Source: CAVTWS01 sp963738445
GTDB taxonomy: Bacteria; Actinomycetota; Acidimicrobiia; Acidimicrobiales; SHLQ01
Direction of reading: 5' to 3'
DNA: 64,000 bases
NCBI GenBank assembly: GCA_963738445.1
Contig: CAVTWS010000004.1
Span: forward strand, 1 to 64,000
Position numbers and translations under genes: made by a program. Below the pieces are notes generated by a model. That model saw only the letters and a list, made by a program, of their open reading frames with translations. It was not told the DNA's origin and ran no database searches. Within the stretch, counting starts at the first letter, position 1, and each line of letters opens with the position of its first letter. Positions 46,002 to 56,050 of the stretch are shown piece by piece.

Positions 46002-47558
46002 ATGACGACGGCGTGGGAACGGCGGCTGGCGGCTGCCGCGGCTCGATCAGGCCCGGTGGTGGCCGACGTCGAGGGCCTGGTGCCCGAGTGGATGATGGGG
46101 GACGACCACGACGGTCTCGTCTCGCTGCTGCGGACTGCGTCGGGCCGTGCGGCCTTTCGCTGCCAGATGCGCGCCGCGGGCCCGACCGGTTGGTCCGTGG
46201 TGACAGTGAACCGGCACCGCGACGGCATCGACGTCGACGTCCGGCCCGAGGTGGTGGAGGGTCGCGACCAGCTGACCGGGCTCGTCGGCCGGGACGGGCT
46301 CGACGAACGACTGGCGTTGTGCCTCGCCGACGCCGAGGTGCGGGGTCAGAAGGTCGCCGTCTTGTGGCTGGACCTGGATCACTTCCGCCGGATCAACGAG
46401 CTGTATGGTCGCCAAGCGGGCGACGAGACGATCTGTGGCCTGGCCGGCGCACTCCAGGACAGCTTGCGGCCCGCTGACGTGCTGGCCCGCTTCGGGAGCG
46501 ACGAGTTCATCATCGTGGCGCCCGGAGTCAGCTCGATCCGAGACGCCCGCGTCGTTGCCGAACGGTCCCGCAAGGTCGTCGAGGCCTACCGGTCGCCCAT
46601 CCATCCCGACGTGGAGACCACGGCGTCGGTGGGGCTGGTCCTCAGCGACATCGCCGACACACCGGCCGGTCTGGTGACCAACGCCGAGGTCGCCTCGCTC
46701 GTCGCCAAGGTGAGCGGCCGCAACCGCAGCGACGTCTACGACGATGCCCTACGCGTCGCGCTCGAGCAGAACCAGCGCGCGCTCGACCGCTCCCTTCGAT
46801 CGGCGCTCGTGGCCAACGATCTGACCATCTCGTACGAACCGGTGATCGAACCCGCGACCGGCGATCCACACCTGATCCGGGTGGCCGCCTCCCTCCCCGG
46901 ATCGCCGGACCTCGCCACCGCCGCCGCGACCCTGGCCTTGCGGCACCGGATCATCACCAGCGTCATCAGCACGGCGGCCGCCGCGCTCGTGGCCAGCGAG
47001 CGGGCCGACACTCCACACCCGCGGCTCCTCGTCCCCCTCAACCGGGAGTTGCTGGTCGACAACGGCCTCGTCGCCGTCATCCTTCGTGCCCTCGACATCG
47101 CCGAGCTCGCGCCGGATCGGCTCATGGTCGAGATCGACGAGCGGATCCTGATCGAGCACCACCGGGCCGCCGACGAAACAATGGAGCGCCTGACCGAGCT
47201 CGGCGTCGGTCTCGCCCTGGCGGACTTCAGTGGCGGCTCCCTCGGCCGCCAGCGGCTCACCGAGTCACCGTTCGATCACGTCACCTTGACCCCCGAGCTG
47301 ATGGCCGAGGTGAGCGAGGCGGCGGCGCTGGCCGCCCTGGCCGACCCGATCACGAGCCTGGTAGGGACGAATCGGGTGCAGATCGTCGGCCAAGGTGTCG
47401 ACACGCCCAAACGACTGAGAGACGCCGTCGTCGCCGGCTGCCACCTCGTTCGGGGTCGAGCACTCGACATCGTCGGGCCGACCTCGGACATGAACCAGGC
47501 TCGAGATCCACACCCGTCCGACGCCCCCGCACGATCACACCTGTCCGTCGCCGGCTAG
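46002..47558 (+). CDS. Degenerate GGDEF-EAL protein
   Basis: 518 residues from the ATG at 46002. An N-terminal sensor-like region is followed by a GGDEF domain (VLWLDLDHFRRINELYGRQA, with signature RFGSDEFIIVAPG, i.e. GSDEF). Next is an EAL-like domain whose signature is lost: SYEPVIEPATGDPHLIRVAA lacks the catalytic glutamate, and the DDFGTG-equivalent reads ADFSGGSLG. It could still make cyclic di-GMP (GSDEF is sometimes tolerated) but should not hydrolyse it; it may act only as a sensor or binding protein. No transmembrane segment. Candidate sigma-28-type promoter upstream. Confidence 0.85.
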   Translation: MTTAWERRLAAAAARSGPVVADVEGLVPEWMMGDDHDGLVSLLRTASGRAAFRCQMRAAGPTGWSVVTVNRHRDGIDVDVRPEVVEGRDQLTGLVGRDGLDERLALCLADAEVRGQKVAVLWLDLDHFRRINELYGRQAGDETICGLAGALQDSLRPADVLARFGSDEFIIVAPGVSSIRDARVVAERSRKVVEAYRSPIHPDVETTASVGLVLSDIADTPAGLVTNAEVASLVAKVSGRNRSDVYDDALRVALEQNQRALDRSLRSALVANDLTISYEPVIEPATGDPHLIRVAASLPGSPDLATAAATLALRHRIITSVISTAAAALVASERADTPHPRLLVPLNRELLVDNGLVAVILRALDIAELAPDRLMVEIDERILIEHHRAADETMERLTELGVGLALADFSGGSLGRQRLTESPFDHVTLTPELMAEVSEAAALAALADPITSLVGTNRVQIVGQGVDTPKRLRDAVVAGCHLVRGRALDIVGPTSDMNQARDPHPSDAPARSHLSVAG

Positions 47559-48326
47559 ATCGGCGACCGCCGACGCCGACGCGTGGAGGGGGCCATCGCC
47601 GGGCAGCCACACCCGGCGGCCGAAGTCGGTGGCGAGCATCGACGGCTCGCCCACGCCATGGGAATCGAGGGCATCGAGGAGGTCTCGGCAGCGTTCGAAG
47701 CGCGCCAGCACCTGCAGCGTGACCACGGTCGGCAGGATCAGCTCGATGGCACCCGAGCCGGCGGCCGCGAGCGCCTCTCCGGGCGTGCTCCACCAGCCGG
47801 CCACGGCCTCACCGTGATCGGGTTCGGGTTCGTGCCCATCGGGAACGGGCGCCACGAAGAACCGGGTGTCGTACCGGTGCGGTGAACTGTGCGGTGTGAC
47901 CCAGTGCCCGAAGTAGCGGATCAGCCCGAGATCGAGGTGTACACCGAGGGCGGCACACACCTCGGCCATGGTGGTCTCGCCCCGCAGCAGCGCCTCCCGG
48001 TGGCGAACCAGATGCGTCGGGTCGGGTGCCGGATGAGCCAGGAGCAGCCCGACCTCCTCGAACGTTTCGCGCACCGCCGCCACCCACCAGGCCAGAGCGC
48101 CCGGCGGGTAGCCGAGCACCAGGGACGCGTCGATCTCGCCCCGCCCGCGGCACCAGTGGACCAGGCCCACGTCGTGATCTGCCTCGTCCACCGCGCCGCC
48201 GGGGAACACCGTGGCGCCGGGCACGAAGGCGAGGCCGGCGCTGCGCCGCAGGAGATACACCTGGAGGCCGGACGACGCATCATCACGAACGAGCGCCACC
48301 GTCGACGCCGGTCTCGGGATCACCAT
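47535..48326 (-). CDS. Nudix hydrolase with expanded Nudix box
   Basis: 264 residues from the ATG at 48326. STVALVRDDASSGLQVYLLR and FVPGATVFPGGAVDEADHD give the fold's first half, and VRETFEEVGLLLAHPAPDP gives the REUXEEXGU half of the Nudix box. About 35 residues are inserted between the two, as in the NUDT19/CoA-pyrophosphatase-like subgroup. Likely hydrolyses a nucleotide-diphosphate-linked compound, perhaps a CoA derivative. It overlaps the end of the GGDEF-EAL gene tail to tail and follows the FxsA gene by four bases. Confidence 0.8.
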   Translation of the reverse strand: MVIPRPASTVALVRDDASSGLQVYLLRRSAGLAFVPGATVFPGGAVDEADHDVGLVHWCRGRGEIDASLVLGYPPGALAWWVAAVRETFEEVGLLLAHPAPDPTHLVRHREALLRGETTMAEVCAALGVHLDLGLIRYFGHWVTPHSSPHRYDTRFFVAPVPDGHEPEPDHGEAVAGWWSTPGEALAAAGSGAIELILPTVVTLQVLARFERCRDLLDALDSHGVGEPSMLATDFGRRVWLPGDGPLHASASAVADLAGDGQV

Positions 48327-48330
48327 GCGG

Positions 48331-48894
48331 TCAACGCCCGAGCGTCGAGGGGCCGCCGTCGGCTTCGTCGTCGTCGGGACGGTCGGCGGATTGTCCCGCC
48401 ACGTCGATGATCGGTCCCGACCGCCCGGGGGCGCCGAACCCTGGACCCCCGAACCCTGGACCCCCGAACCCTGGACCCCCGAACCCTGGATCACCGAACC
48501 CGGTGACCCGCCATCCCGTGGTCCGGCCGCGCTTCTTCCTCGATTGGAACCAGCGCATCGCCGCGGCCCGCACCACGATCCGGGTCGGCGGGAACAGGAG
48601 GACGAGCGCCAGGCAATCCGTCACGAAGCCCGGCGTCAGCATCAACGCGCCGGCGAACATGATCAGCCCACCGTCGACGAGCTCGGTGGTGGGTACCTGA
48701 CCTTCGTGGATCCGCTGCTGGATTCGGGCCAGCACGCCGAACCCCTCCCGTTTCACGAGCCAGGCCCCCAGGGCGCTGATCACGATCAGCAGGGCGAGGG
48801 TCTCGAGGATCCCGATGCCCTGGGCCACCTGGACGATCACGTAGAGCTCGACCACCGGGATCACGAGGAAGAGGAGCATCAGGAGCGGAAACAC
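48331..48894 (-). CDS. FxsA family membrane protein with Gly-Phe-Gly-Gly-Pro tail
   Basis: 187 residues. The FxsA domain has membrane segments MFPLLMLLFLVIPVVELYVI and TLALLIVISALGAWLVKREG, then GGLIMFAGALMLTPGFVTDC and LVLLFPPTRIVVRA. The tail after RGRTTGWRVTGFGDPG contains four GFGGP-type repeats. FxsA in E. coli is a phage-exclusion suppressor of unclear mechanism. It is the first gene of a two-gene unit with the Nudix hydrolase. Confidence 0.85.
   Translation of the reverse strand: MFPLLMLLFLVIPVVELYVIVQVAQGIGILETLALLIVISALGAWLVKREGFGVLARIQQRIHEGQVPTTELVDGGLIMFAGALMLTPGFVTDCLALVLLFPPTRIVVRAAAMRWFQSRKKRGRTTGWRVTGFGDPGFGGPGFGGPGFGGPGFGAPGRSGPIIDVAGQSADRPDDDEADGGPSTLGR
48435..48490 (-). 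repeat. 15-base coding tandem repeat (about 3.7 units)
   Basis: Near-perfect units of CGAACCCTGGACCCC (plus strand) encode the Gly-Phe-Gly-Gly-Pro repeats in the FxsA tail. Copies are identical apart from the last. Confidence 0.9.
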
Positions 48895-49011
48895 TGCCGT
48901 TCATCGTACGGACGCCACGGCTCGACAGTCCGGCACCACGTCAGTCCACCCTCGAAGTCCGCCCCCTGCGGGTGACGAGTCGCCGCGTGTCCACCCGATA
49001 CGGTCGGGCGG

Positions 49012-50091
49012 ATGGAGCGGGGAGACGAGCCTGGGGCGACGTTCGAGGAACGGGTTCGCACCGCGTTGGCGGCAGCCGCGCCGACCGCCGTTCTCGACTC
49101 GTTTCACCTGGTGCCCGTCGCCACCGGTGTCGGTCTGCTCAGCTCGGTGTGGCGAGCCCGGCTGTCGTGGTCGCCCGATGGCGCCGGACCGGCATCGGTC
49201 ATCGTGAAGCAACCGAGTGCCGAGCCCGGCAACCGGCGGGTCGTCGAGTGGTTCGGGTACGACCGCCGCGAGGCCGGGGCCTACCGCCACCTGCTCCCGC
49301 ACGCGCCTCGGCTGGCGCCGGTGGCATGGCTGGCCGACCCGGATCTGCTCGTCCTGGAGGACCTGGCCGATCATCGTTCGTCGGACCAGATCGCCGGGGC
49401 GGGGGCCGACGACGCCCTCGCCGTCAGTCGGGCCCTCGGCCGCCTCCATGCCACGTTCTGGGACGATGCGTGCCTCGCGACCCACGACTGGCTGCCCGGC
49501 CCGACCGACCCGCTCGTCGCCGGCTACGGCGACCTCTTCGACATGACGTGGGGACCGTTCTGCGACCGGTGCAGCTGGCTGACCACCGAGCAGCGCCAGG
49601 CCGCCGAGCGGACCCGACGCGACTTCGACACCGCCATCACCCATGCCGCCTCCCGTCCGCAAACTCTCCTCCACGGAGATGCCCGCCTCGACAACGTCCT
49701 CCTCGAGCCGGTTGCCCTCGACCACCCGGTCTCCGACGACAAGCCGGCGGCCGACGACCCGCCACCGGTCGTGTTGATCGATTGGCAGCTCGCCGCCCGG
49801 GGCCAGGGCGCGTACGACCTGGCGTTCTTCGTGTCGGGCAGCCTCGAACCGTCGGTGAGCCAGGCCCTGGGCGACCGGGTGCTGCGTCGATACCATCGAG
49901 CTCTGGCCGACGACGGAGTCGATGTCGGCCTCGACCAGATCGAGCACGATCTCCGCATGGGTTTCGTCCAGAACCTCCCCAATCCGATCACTGCTGCGGT
50001 CGGGGTGGCGCCGTCGACCGAACGCGGTCGGGCACTGCTCGACATCAACGCCCACCGTGCCCTCTCGACCCTCGTCGACATGGGATTCTGA
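49012..50091 (+). CDS. APH/ecdysteroid-kinase-like phosphotransferase, first gene of the sel operon
   Basis: 359 residues and intact. Kinase-like motifs: ATP-lysine strand SVIVKQPSAEPGN, LVLEDLADH hinge, catalytic loop LLHGDARLDNVLLE and metal motif VVLIDWQLAARGQGAYDLAF. It is a small-molecule kinase-like protein, distantly similar to the one at 18631-19722. Its stop lies one base before the selA GTG start, so it is surely co-transcribed with selA and selB. Whether it has any role in selenium metabolism is unknown; archaea and eukaryotes use a kinase (PSTK) on Ser-tRNA-Sec, but PSTK belongs to another family and SelA makes it unnecessary. Confidence 0.85.
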   Translation: MERGDEPGATFEERVRTALAAAAPTAVLDSFHLVPVATGVGLLSSVWRARLSWSPDGAGPASVIVKQPSAEPGNRRVVEWFGYDRREAGAYRHLLPHAPRLAPVAWLADPDLLVLEDLADHRSSDQIAGAGADDALAVSRALGRLHATFWDDACLATHDWLPGPTDPLVAGYGDLFDMTWGPFCDRCSWLTTEQRQAAERTRRDFDTAITHAASRPQTLLHGDARLDNVLLEPVALDHPVSDDKPAADDPPPVVLIDWQLAARGQGAYDLAFFVSGSLEPSVSQALGDRVLRRYHRALADDGVDVGLDQIEHDLRMGFVQNLPNPITAAVGVAPSTERGRALLDINAHRALSTLVDMGF

Positions 50092-50092
50092 C

Positions 50093-51373
<1,281 letters not shown>

Positions 51374-51376
51374 CCG

Positions 51377-53098
51377 ATGCACGTCCTGGCCACGGCCGGC
51401 CACGTCGACCACGGCAAGTCCACGCTCGTGTTGGCCCTCACCGGCATCGATCCCGATCGCTGGGTCGAGGAGAAGGAACGCGGCCTCACCATCGACCTGG
51501 GGTTCGCCTGGGCGTCGCTTCCTTCGGGTCGGGAGTACTCGCTCATCGACGTTCCGGGCCACGTGCGGTTCCTGAAGAACATGCTGGCCGGCGTCGGAGC
51601 GGTCGATGCCTGCATCTTCGTCGTCGCCGCCACCGAAGGCTGGAAGCCCCAGTCCGAGGAGCACCTGCGCATCCTCGACCTGCTCGGCGTGAACCGGGGC
51701 CTCGTGGCCCTGACCAAGGTCGGTCTCGTCGACGACGACCTCCGAGAGCTGGCCATCCTCGACGTGGAGGAGCACGTCGCCGGCACGTTCCTCGAGGACG
51801 CGCCGATCGTGCCGGTCGATGCTCCGACCGGATACGGCCTGGCCGACCTCGCCGCGGCGCTCGACCAGTTGCTCGCCGACACCCCCACCGCGATCGACCT
51901 ACGCCGCCCGCGGCTCTGGGTCGACCGCGCCTTCGCCGCTCGGGGCGCCGGCACCGTCGTGACCGGGACGCTCACCGGCGGCCGGATGCGGGTGGACGAC
52001 GAGTTGACGGTGCTTCCGCAGCGGCGGGCGGTGCGCGTGCGCGCCGTGCAGAGCCGACGGGCCGATCGGACGAAGGTCGGTCCGGGGAACCGGGTGGCGC
52101 TGAATCTCGTGGGCCTCTCCCATGACGACGTCGGGCGTGGGGATGTCGTCGTCGACGCCGCTCAATGGCAACCGACCACGACGTTCGACGCCTCGCTCAC
52201 GGTCCTCGACAGCCTGGGCCACAAGGTGTCCCGGCGGGGCGCCTACCTCGTCTACCTCGGGTCTGGGGAGCACCCCGCTCGACTCCGCGTCCTCGGCCCG
52301 GCATCGATCGATCCCGGTGCCACCGGATTGGTGCGGCTCCACCTACCGGTCGCGCTGCCCCTGCTCCCGGGCGATCGTTTCATCGTCCGCGACGCCGGAC
52401 GCGGTGAGACGGTCGGGGGTGGCCAAGTCCTCGACGTCTCACCGGTGCTGCCGGCGTCCCGGGCGGCGCCGGATCGGTCGGTCGACCGGGTCATACGCGA
52501 ACGAGGCTGGGTCGATGTCGACCTGCTCGAGCGTCTCACCGGCGAGCGTCGGGTGCCTGATGTCGGTGGGTCCTGGATCGTCGATCCAGCGGTGCTCGCC
52601 ACGACGATCGAAAGGATCCAGGCGCTCGTCGCCGACGCCGGTCCTCTCGGCCTCGACCTGGCGTCGCTCCCCGAGCGCGAGCGGACCGTGGTCCCACTCG
52701 TCGGCGGCATCGTCGTCGGGGGCGGTCGGGCAAAACCGGTCGGCGCCATCGACGAGCTCCGCGACCATCCCTGGCTGGTCGAGGCGGCCGCCGCGCCGTT
52801 CGCTCCGCCGGACCCGGTGGGCATCTCTCGCCAGGAGCTGCGCGAGCTGGTGCGCCGAGGGGTGGTGGTCGAACAGGAAGGGGTGTTCTTCGCCGCGTCC
52901 GGCATCGAGGCGGCGGCCCAGGAGATGGCCCGGTTACTCGCCGCCCACCCCGACGGCGTCACCGTCTCGGAGTTCCGTCAAGCGCTGGGCAACACACGTA
53001 AACACGCTATGCCGCTGCTGGCCCGCCTCGATGCCACCGGTGTCACACGCCGGCGCGGTGACCTCCGGATCCCCGGCCCCCGCCTGCCCTCGACCTGA
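51377..53098 (+). CDS. selB: Selenocysteine-specific elongation factor
   Basis: GTPase that brings Sec-tRNA-Sec to UGA codons next to a SECIS element. 573 residues. G1 motif GHVDHGKST at residues 8-16, switch II DVPGH (LIDVPGHVRFLKNMLAG), and G4 equivalent TKVGLVD rather than the usual NKxD. Beta-barrel domains follow (VTGTLTGGRMRVDDELTVLP). The C-terminal winged helices that bind SECIS RNA appear as DPVGISRQELRELVRRGVVV and VSEFRQALGNTRKHAMPLLA. Ends at the shared terminator with WhiB. Confidence 0.94.
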   Translation: MHVLATAGHVDHGKSTLVLALTGIDPDRWVEEKERGLTIDLGFAWASLPSGREYSLIDVPGHVRFLKNMLAGVGAVDACIFVVAATEGWKPQSEEHLRILDLLGVNRGLVALTKVGLVDDDLRELAILDVEEHVAGTFLEDAPIVPVDAPTGYGLADLAAALDQLLADTPTAIDLRRPRLWVDRAFAARGAGTVVTGTLTGGRMRVDDELTVLPQRRAVRVRAVQSRRADRTKVGPGNRVALNLVGLSHDDVGRGDVVVDAAQWQPTTTFDASLTVLDSLGHKVSRRGAYLVYLGSGEHPARLRVLGPASIDPGATGLVRLHLPVALPLLPGDRFIVRDAGRGETVGGGQVLDVSPVLPASRAAPDRSVDRVIRERGWVDVDLLERLTGERRVPDVGGSWIVDPAVLATTIERIQALVADAGPLGLDLASLPERERTVVPLVGGIVVGGGRAKPVGAIDELRDHPWLVEAAAAPFAPPDPVGISRQELRELVRRGVVVEQEGVFFAASGIEAAAQEMARLLAAHPDGVTVSEFRQALGNTRKHAMPLLARLDATGVTRRRGDLRIPGPRLPST

Positions 53099-53153
53099 CC
53101 GTTCTGGGAGACCAGCCCGTCGCGTGCGCGACCGTTTGGTCTCCCAGAACGGT
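53098..53153. terminator. Bidirectional terminator between selB and whiB
   Basis: Perfect 17-bp arms (ACCGTTCTGGGAGACCA at 53098-53114, TGGTCTCCCAGAACGGT at 53137-53153) around a 22-base loop, placed between two converging genes. Confidence 0.8.
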
Positions 53154-53187
53154 TGAGGGGATGGCGGATCGGTTGGGCTCGCCGTCG

Positions 53188-53433
53188 CTACGCCGACTTG
53201 GCCGGAAGGAGGACTCGCCGTTCCGTCTCGGTGAGCCCGCCCCAGATGCCGTGCTGCTCACGGCTGTCCACGGCGAACTCCAGGCACGCGCCACTGACCG
53301 CGCAGGACTGGCAGATGGCCTTGGCATGACGCTCCCGAGCGGCCTTCTCGTCCTTGCGCTCGCTTCGCGTGGGTGGGTAGAAGATCATCTGCGCGTGCGG
53401 CCCCCGGCACGCTGCCGATTTCTGCCAGTTCAT
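53188..53433 (-). CDS. WhiB family transcription regulator
   Basis: 81 residues from the ATG at 53433 (MNWQKSAACRGPH). The four [4Fe-4S] cysteines are at 9, 41, 44 and 50 (CQSCAVSGAC), followed by the family turn GIWGGLTETERR. It is a redox or NO-sensing partner of sigma factor region 4, specific to actinobacteria and their phages. Closest in layout to the WhiB1/WblE class. Its C-terminal basic tail is short. Confidence 0.93.
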   Translation of the reverse strand: MNWQKSAACRGPHAQMIFYPPTRSERKDEKAARERHAKAICQSCAVSGACLEFAVDSREQHGIWGGLTETERRVLLPAKSA

Positions 53434-53553
53434 CACTCGGTGCAGTCCCACGTGCACACCCCCTTTGCGCCGGGAGAGTAGCCAAGGACATGTGGGCCGT
53501 AAAGACCCCGCGGCAAGAATCATCCGGACCCGATCCGGGGCGAGACGCCGCGA

Positions 53554-54912
53554 TCAGCGCCGTTCCCGATAGTCCCGGGCGGCACCCTCCAGCGGTTCGA
53601 CCTGGAGGATGAGCCCTTCGATGGCGACGACCCGGACTCCTTCACCCACGGCGATCGGCGTGGCCCGGTTGGTACGGGCCTTCCAACGCCCGTCTCGCAC
53701 CAGCACCAGTCCTTCGGGATCGACGGAGTCGACGGCGGACCCCTCCTCACCGATCAACCACTCCCGGCCGATCGTCGGTGTGGAGAACCGGGTGCGAACC
53801 ATGGCCGGCATGCCGGCGACCATGGCCAGGAACATGCCCACCAGGCCCGTGAGCAGCGTGATCCACGACATCGAGACGCCGTCGTAGAGGGCCAGCGATC
53901 CGACCACGAGGCTGACGGTGCCGATGACGGTCCATGCCCGCGGGACGCCGACCTGCACATCGACCGCGAACCCGAACATGGCGAACACGAGCAGGCCCAC
54001 GGCCCACCACCGTGCCGGGAGCACATCGAGTCCGTAGCAGCCACCGATCAGGGCGAAGGCCCCGATCACCCCGGCGATGCCGACTCCGGCGGTGAACAGT
54101 TCGAACACGAGCAGACCCAGGCCCGTCAGGAACAGGAGGTAGGCGACGGCGGGGCTGGCGACCGTATGGAACCCCTGATCGATCAGAGGCAGTTGCCCGA
54201 ACCGCACCCGCGTCAGCGGCAGCGACCGGGGTTCGTCACCGCTGTCGTCGATCTCGACCTCGAAGTCGTCGAGGCCGATGAGGAAGTCGCCGATGGTCGG
54301 GGCCGACCGGGCCAGCCCGAGCCCGGCGGCCCGATCGGCCCCCACCGTGGCGGACTCGACATCGGCGAGCAAGGGAGCGAGATCCGGGTTGAGGAGCTCG
54401 ATGGGCAGGACGAGCTCGCCGGTGTCACCGAAACGCGAACCGGCCGACACGCCGATCTCGTCGACCGTCGCCAGCAGCTGCGCCAACTCGCCCTTGGCCG
54501 TGGAGCCCGATGGCCCGACCCAGACCGCAACCCGCACCGGCGAGGCCGCCACCGCCCGCGCCAACTCCTCGAGGCGCTGATCGCTGATCACCGAACCCGG
54601 ACTGTTCACCTGGAGCACCACCCACCGAGCGCCCGATTCGGCACCGTCGCTCACGGCCCGCTCGATGAAGTTGGCGAGGACCGGGTCGAGGAGACCGCTC
54701 ACCTCGACCACATCGACGAAACCGGCATCGGTGTCGGTGTCGGACGACGACTCGGTCGCACCCGTCACGGTCGTGCCCGTTTCGGTCGTCTCGTCGTCCT
54801 GAGCGGATGCCGACGCGACGCCCGCCAGGACCCCGGCCACCAACAGGGCGCAGCCGGCCAGCAACCGGAGGTGACGGCGCGATCGGGAGGACCTGACCAA
54901 GAAGGCGCTCAC
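53554..54912 (-). CDS. NfeD/ClpP-type membrane-bound serine protease-like protein
   Basis: 452 residues from the GTG at 54912. Signal peptide ALLVAGVLAGVASASAQD, then a ClpP/SppA-like domain with DVVEVSGLLDPVLANFIERA and LQVNSPGSVISDQRLEELAR. The usual nucleophile motif is altered (AVWVGPSGSTAKGELAQLLA), so proteolytic activity is uncertain. Several membrane helices follow (VAYLLFLTGLGLLVFELFTA and others) and a C-terminal NfeD OB-fold ending IEGLILQVEPLEGA. Family members work with SPFH proteins; one is encoded at 42368. Divergent from the ArsA-like gene. Confidence 0.85.
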   Translation of the reverse strand: MSAFLVRSSRSRRHLRLLAGCALLVAGVLAGVASASAQDDETTETGTTVTGATESSSDTDTDAGFVDVVEVSGLLDPVLANFIERAVSDGAESGARWVVLQVNSPGSVISDQRLEELARAVAASPVRVAVWVGPSGSTAKGELAQLLATVDEIGVSAGSRFGDTGELVLPIELLNPDLAPLLADVESATVGADRAAGLGLARSAPTIGDFLIGLDDFEVEIDDSGDEPRSLPLTRVRFGQLPLIDQGFHTVASPAVAYLLFLTGLGLLVFELFTAGVGIAGVIGAFALIGGCYGLDVLPARWWAVGLLVFAMFGFAVDVQVGVPRAWTVIGTVSLVVGSLALYDGVSMSWITLLTGLVGMFLAMVAGMPAMVRTRFSTPTIGREWLIGEEGSAVDSVDPEGLVLVRDGRWKARTNRATPIAVGEGVRVVAIEGLILQVEPLEGAARDYRERR

Positions 54913-54997
54913 CTTCGGCCCCGGCTCTCTAGTCTGCGCATCGTGATCCCTTCCGGTCGACGACCGTGCCTCGGGCGAGCCGTGAGCTGGTTCCTTC

Positions 54998-56050
54998 GTG
55001 GCCACTGACGGATTCTTCGCCGACGCTCGGCTGATCATCGTGGCCGGAAAGGGCGGCGTGGGAAAAACCGTGGTCTCCACCGCGCTGGCCCGAGCCGCCG
55101 CGAGGGCCGGTCGAGATGCGCTCCTGGTGGAGGTCGACGGCAGGAACCACGTGGCCAACCTGCTCGGCACTCCCCCGGCAGGCTACGAGGAACGCGTCCT
55201 GTTCGCCCCAGCCGGAGCCCCCGAGTGGCACCGCGCCCCCGGGCGCTCCAATGGGAACGGTGTGGGCGCGGACGATCACTCCGGACCGGGCCCTCGTCGA
55301 GTACCTCGACGACCATGGGCTCGGTCGCATCAGCGAGCAGCTGGCCCGAGCGGGCCTGCTGGAGATACTGGCCACGTCGACTCCGGGGATCAAGGATCTC
55401 CTGGTGCTGGGCAAGATCAAGCAACTCGAGCGCGAGCACCCGGCGTCTCTGATCGTGGTCGATGCTCCGGCCGCGGGCCATGCCATGAGCTTCCTCCGGG
55501 CCCCGCTCATCCTGTCCGAGACCGCCCGGGTCGGCCGCATCCATCGTCAAGCCGTCGAGTGCCTGCAGATGTTGCGGGATCCGGCGCGGTGTCAGGTCCT
55601 CCTGGTGACCCTGGCCGAAGAGACGCCGGTCAACGAGCTGGTGGAGACCGCGGCGGTGCTCGCCGACGAGATCGGTGTCCGCCTGGGCCCGGCCGTGATC
55701 AATGGTCTGTGGCCCCTCGAGCCCTCGCCCCGACCGCGGGAGCACGATGTCGACCCGCTCGTGAGCGCCGCGGCTGAGCGGGCTGCCGCGTTCCGCCGAC
55801 GTCACGTCACCGCCCAAACGGCCCAGGTCGAGCGTCTGACGTCGCTCGTCGCGCAGCCCCAGGTCGCGCTGCCGGCCTACCTGGGTTCGGATCTCGGGCC
55901 CGACGAGATCGACGATCTCGCCGTCACTCTGCACGAAGGGCTGGACCGGGCCATCGCATCGCCCAGGTCGAAACGCCGGCGCCGCGCCACCACTTCGTCG
56001 CCCGGTGAGCCCGAGTGGTACTCGTCTCCCTCGCCGACGAACCCACGACC
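54998..56050 (+). CDS. ArsA/GET3-like ATPase, first module (one frameshift)
   Basis: GTG start at 54998. Deviant Walker A VAGKGGVGKTVVSTALARAA at about residues 16-34. An indel near 55235 separates AGYEERVLFAPAGAP from MGTVWARTITPDRALVEYLD, which continues in another frame with IVVDAPAAGHAMSFLRAP (switch region) and a C-terminal VTLHEGLDRA. After the indel the frame runs without a stop straight into the second ATPase module at about 56050, so either the pair is fused or a stop has been lost. The end coordinate is approximate. Actinobacterial ArsA pairs of this type lack arsenite-binding cysteines and their cargo is unknown. Confidence 0.75.

Noticed and set aside
49012..50091. Phosphoseryl-tRNA kinase (PSTK) in the sel operon
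   Set aside because: The motifs are those of aminoglycoside/ecdysteroid-type kinases, and bacterial SelA uses seryl-tRNA directly.
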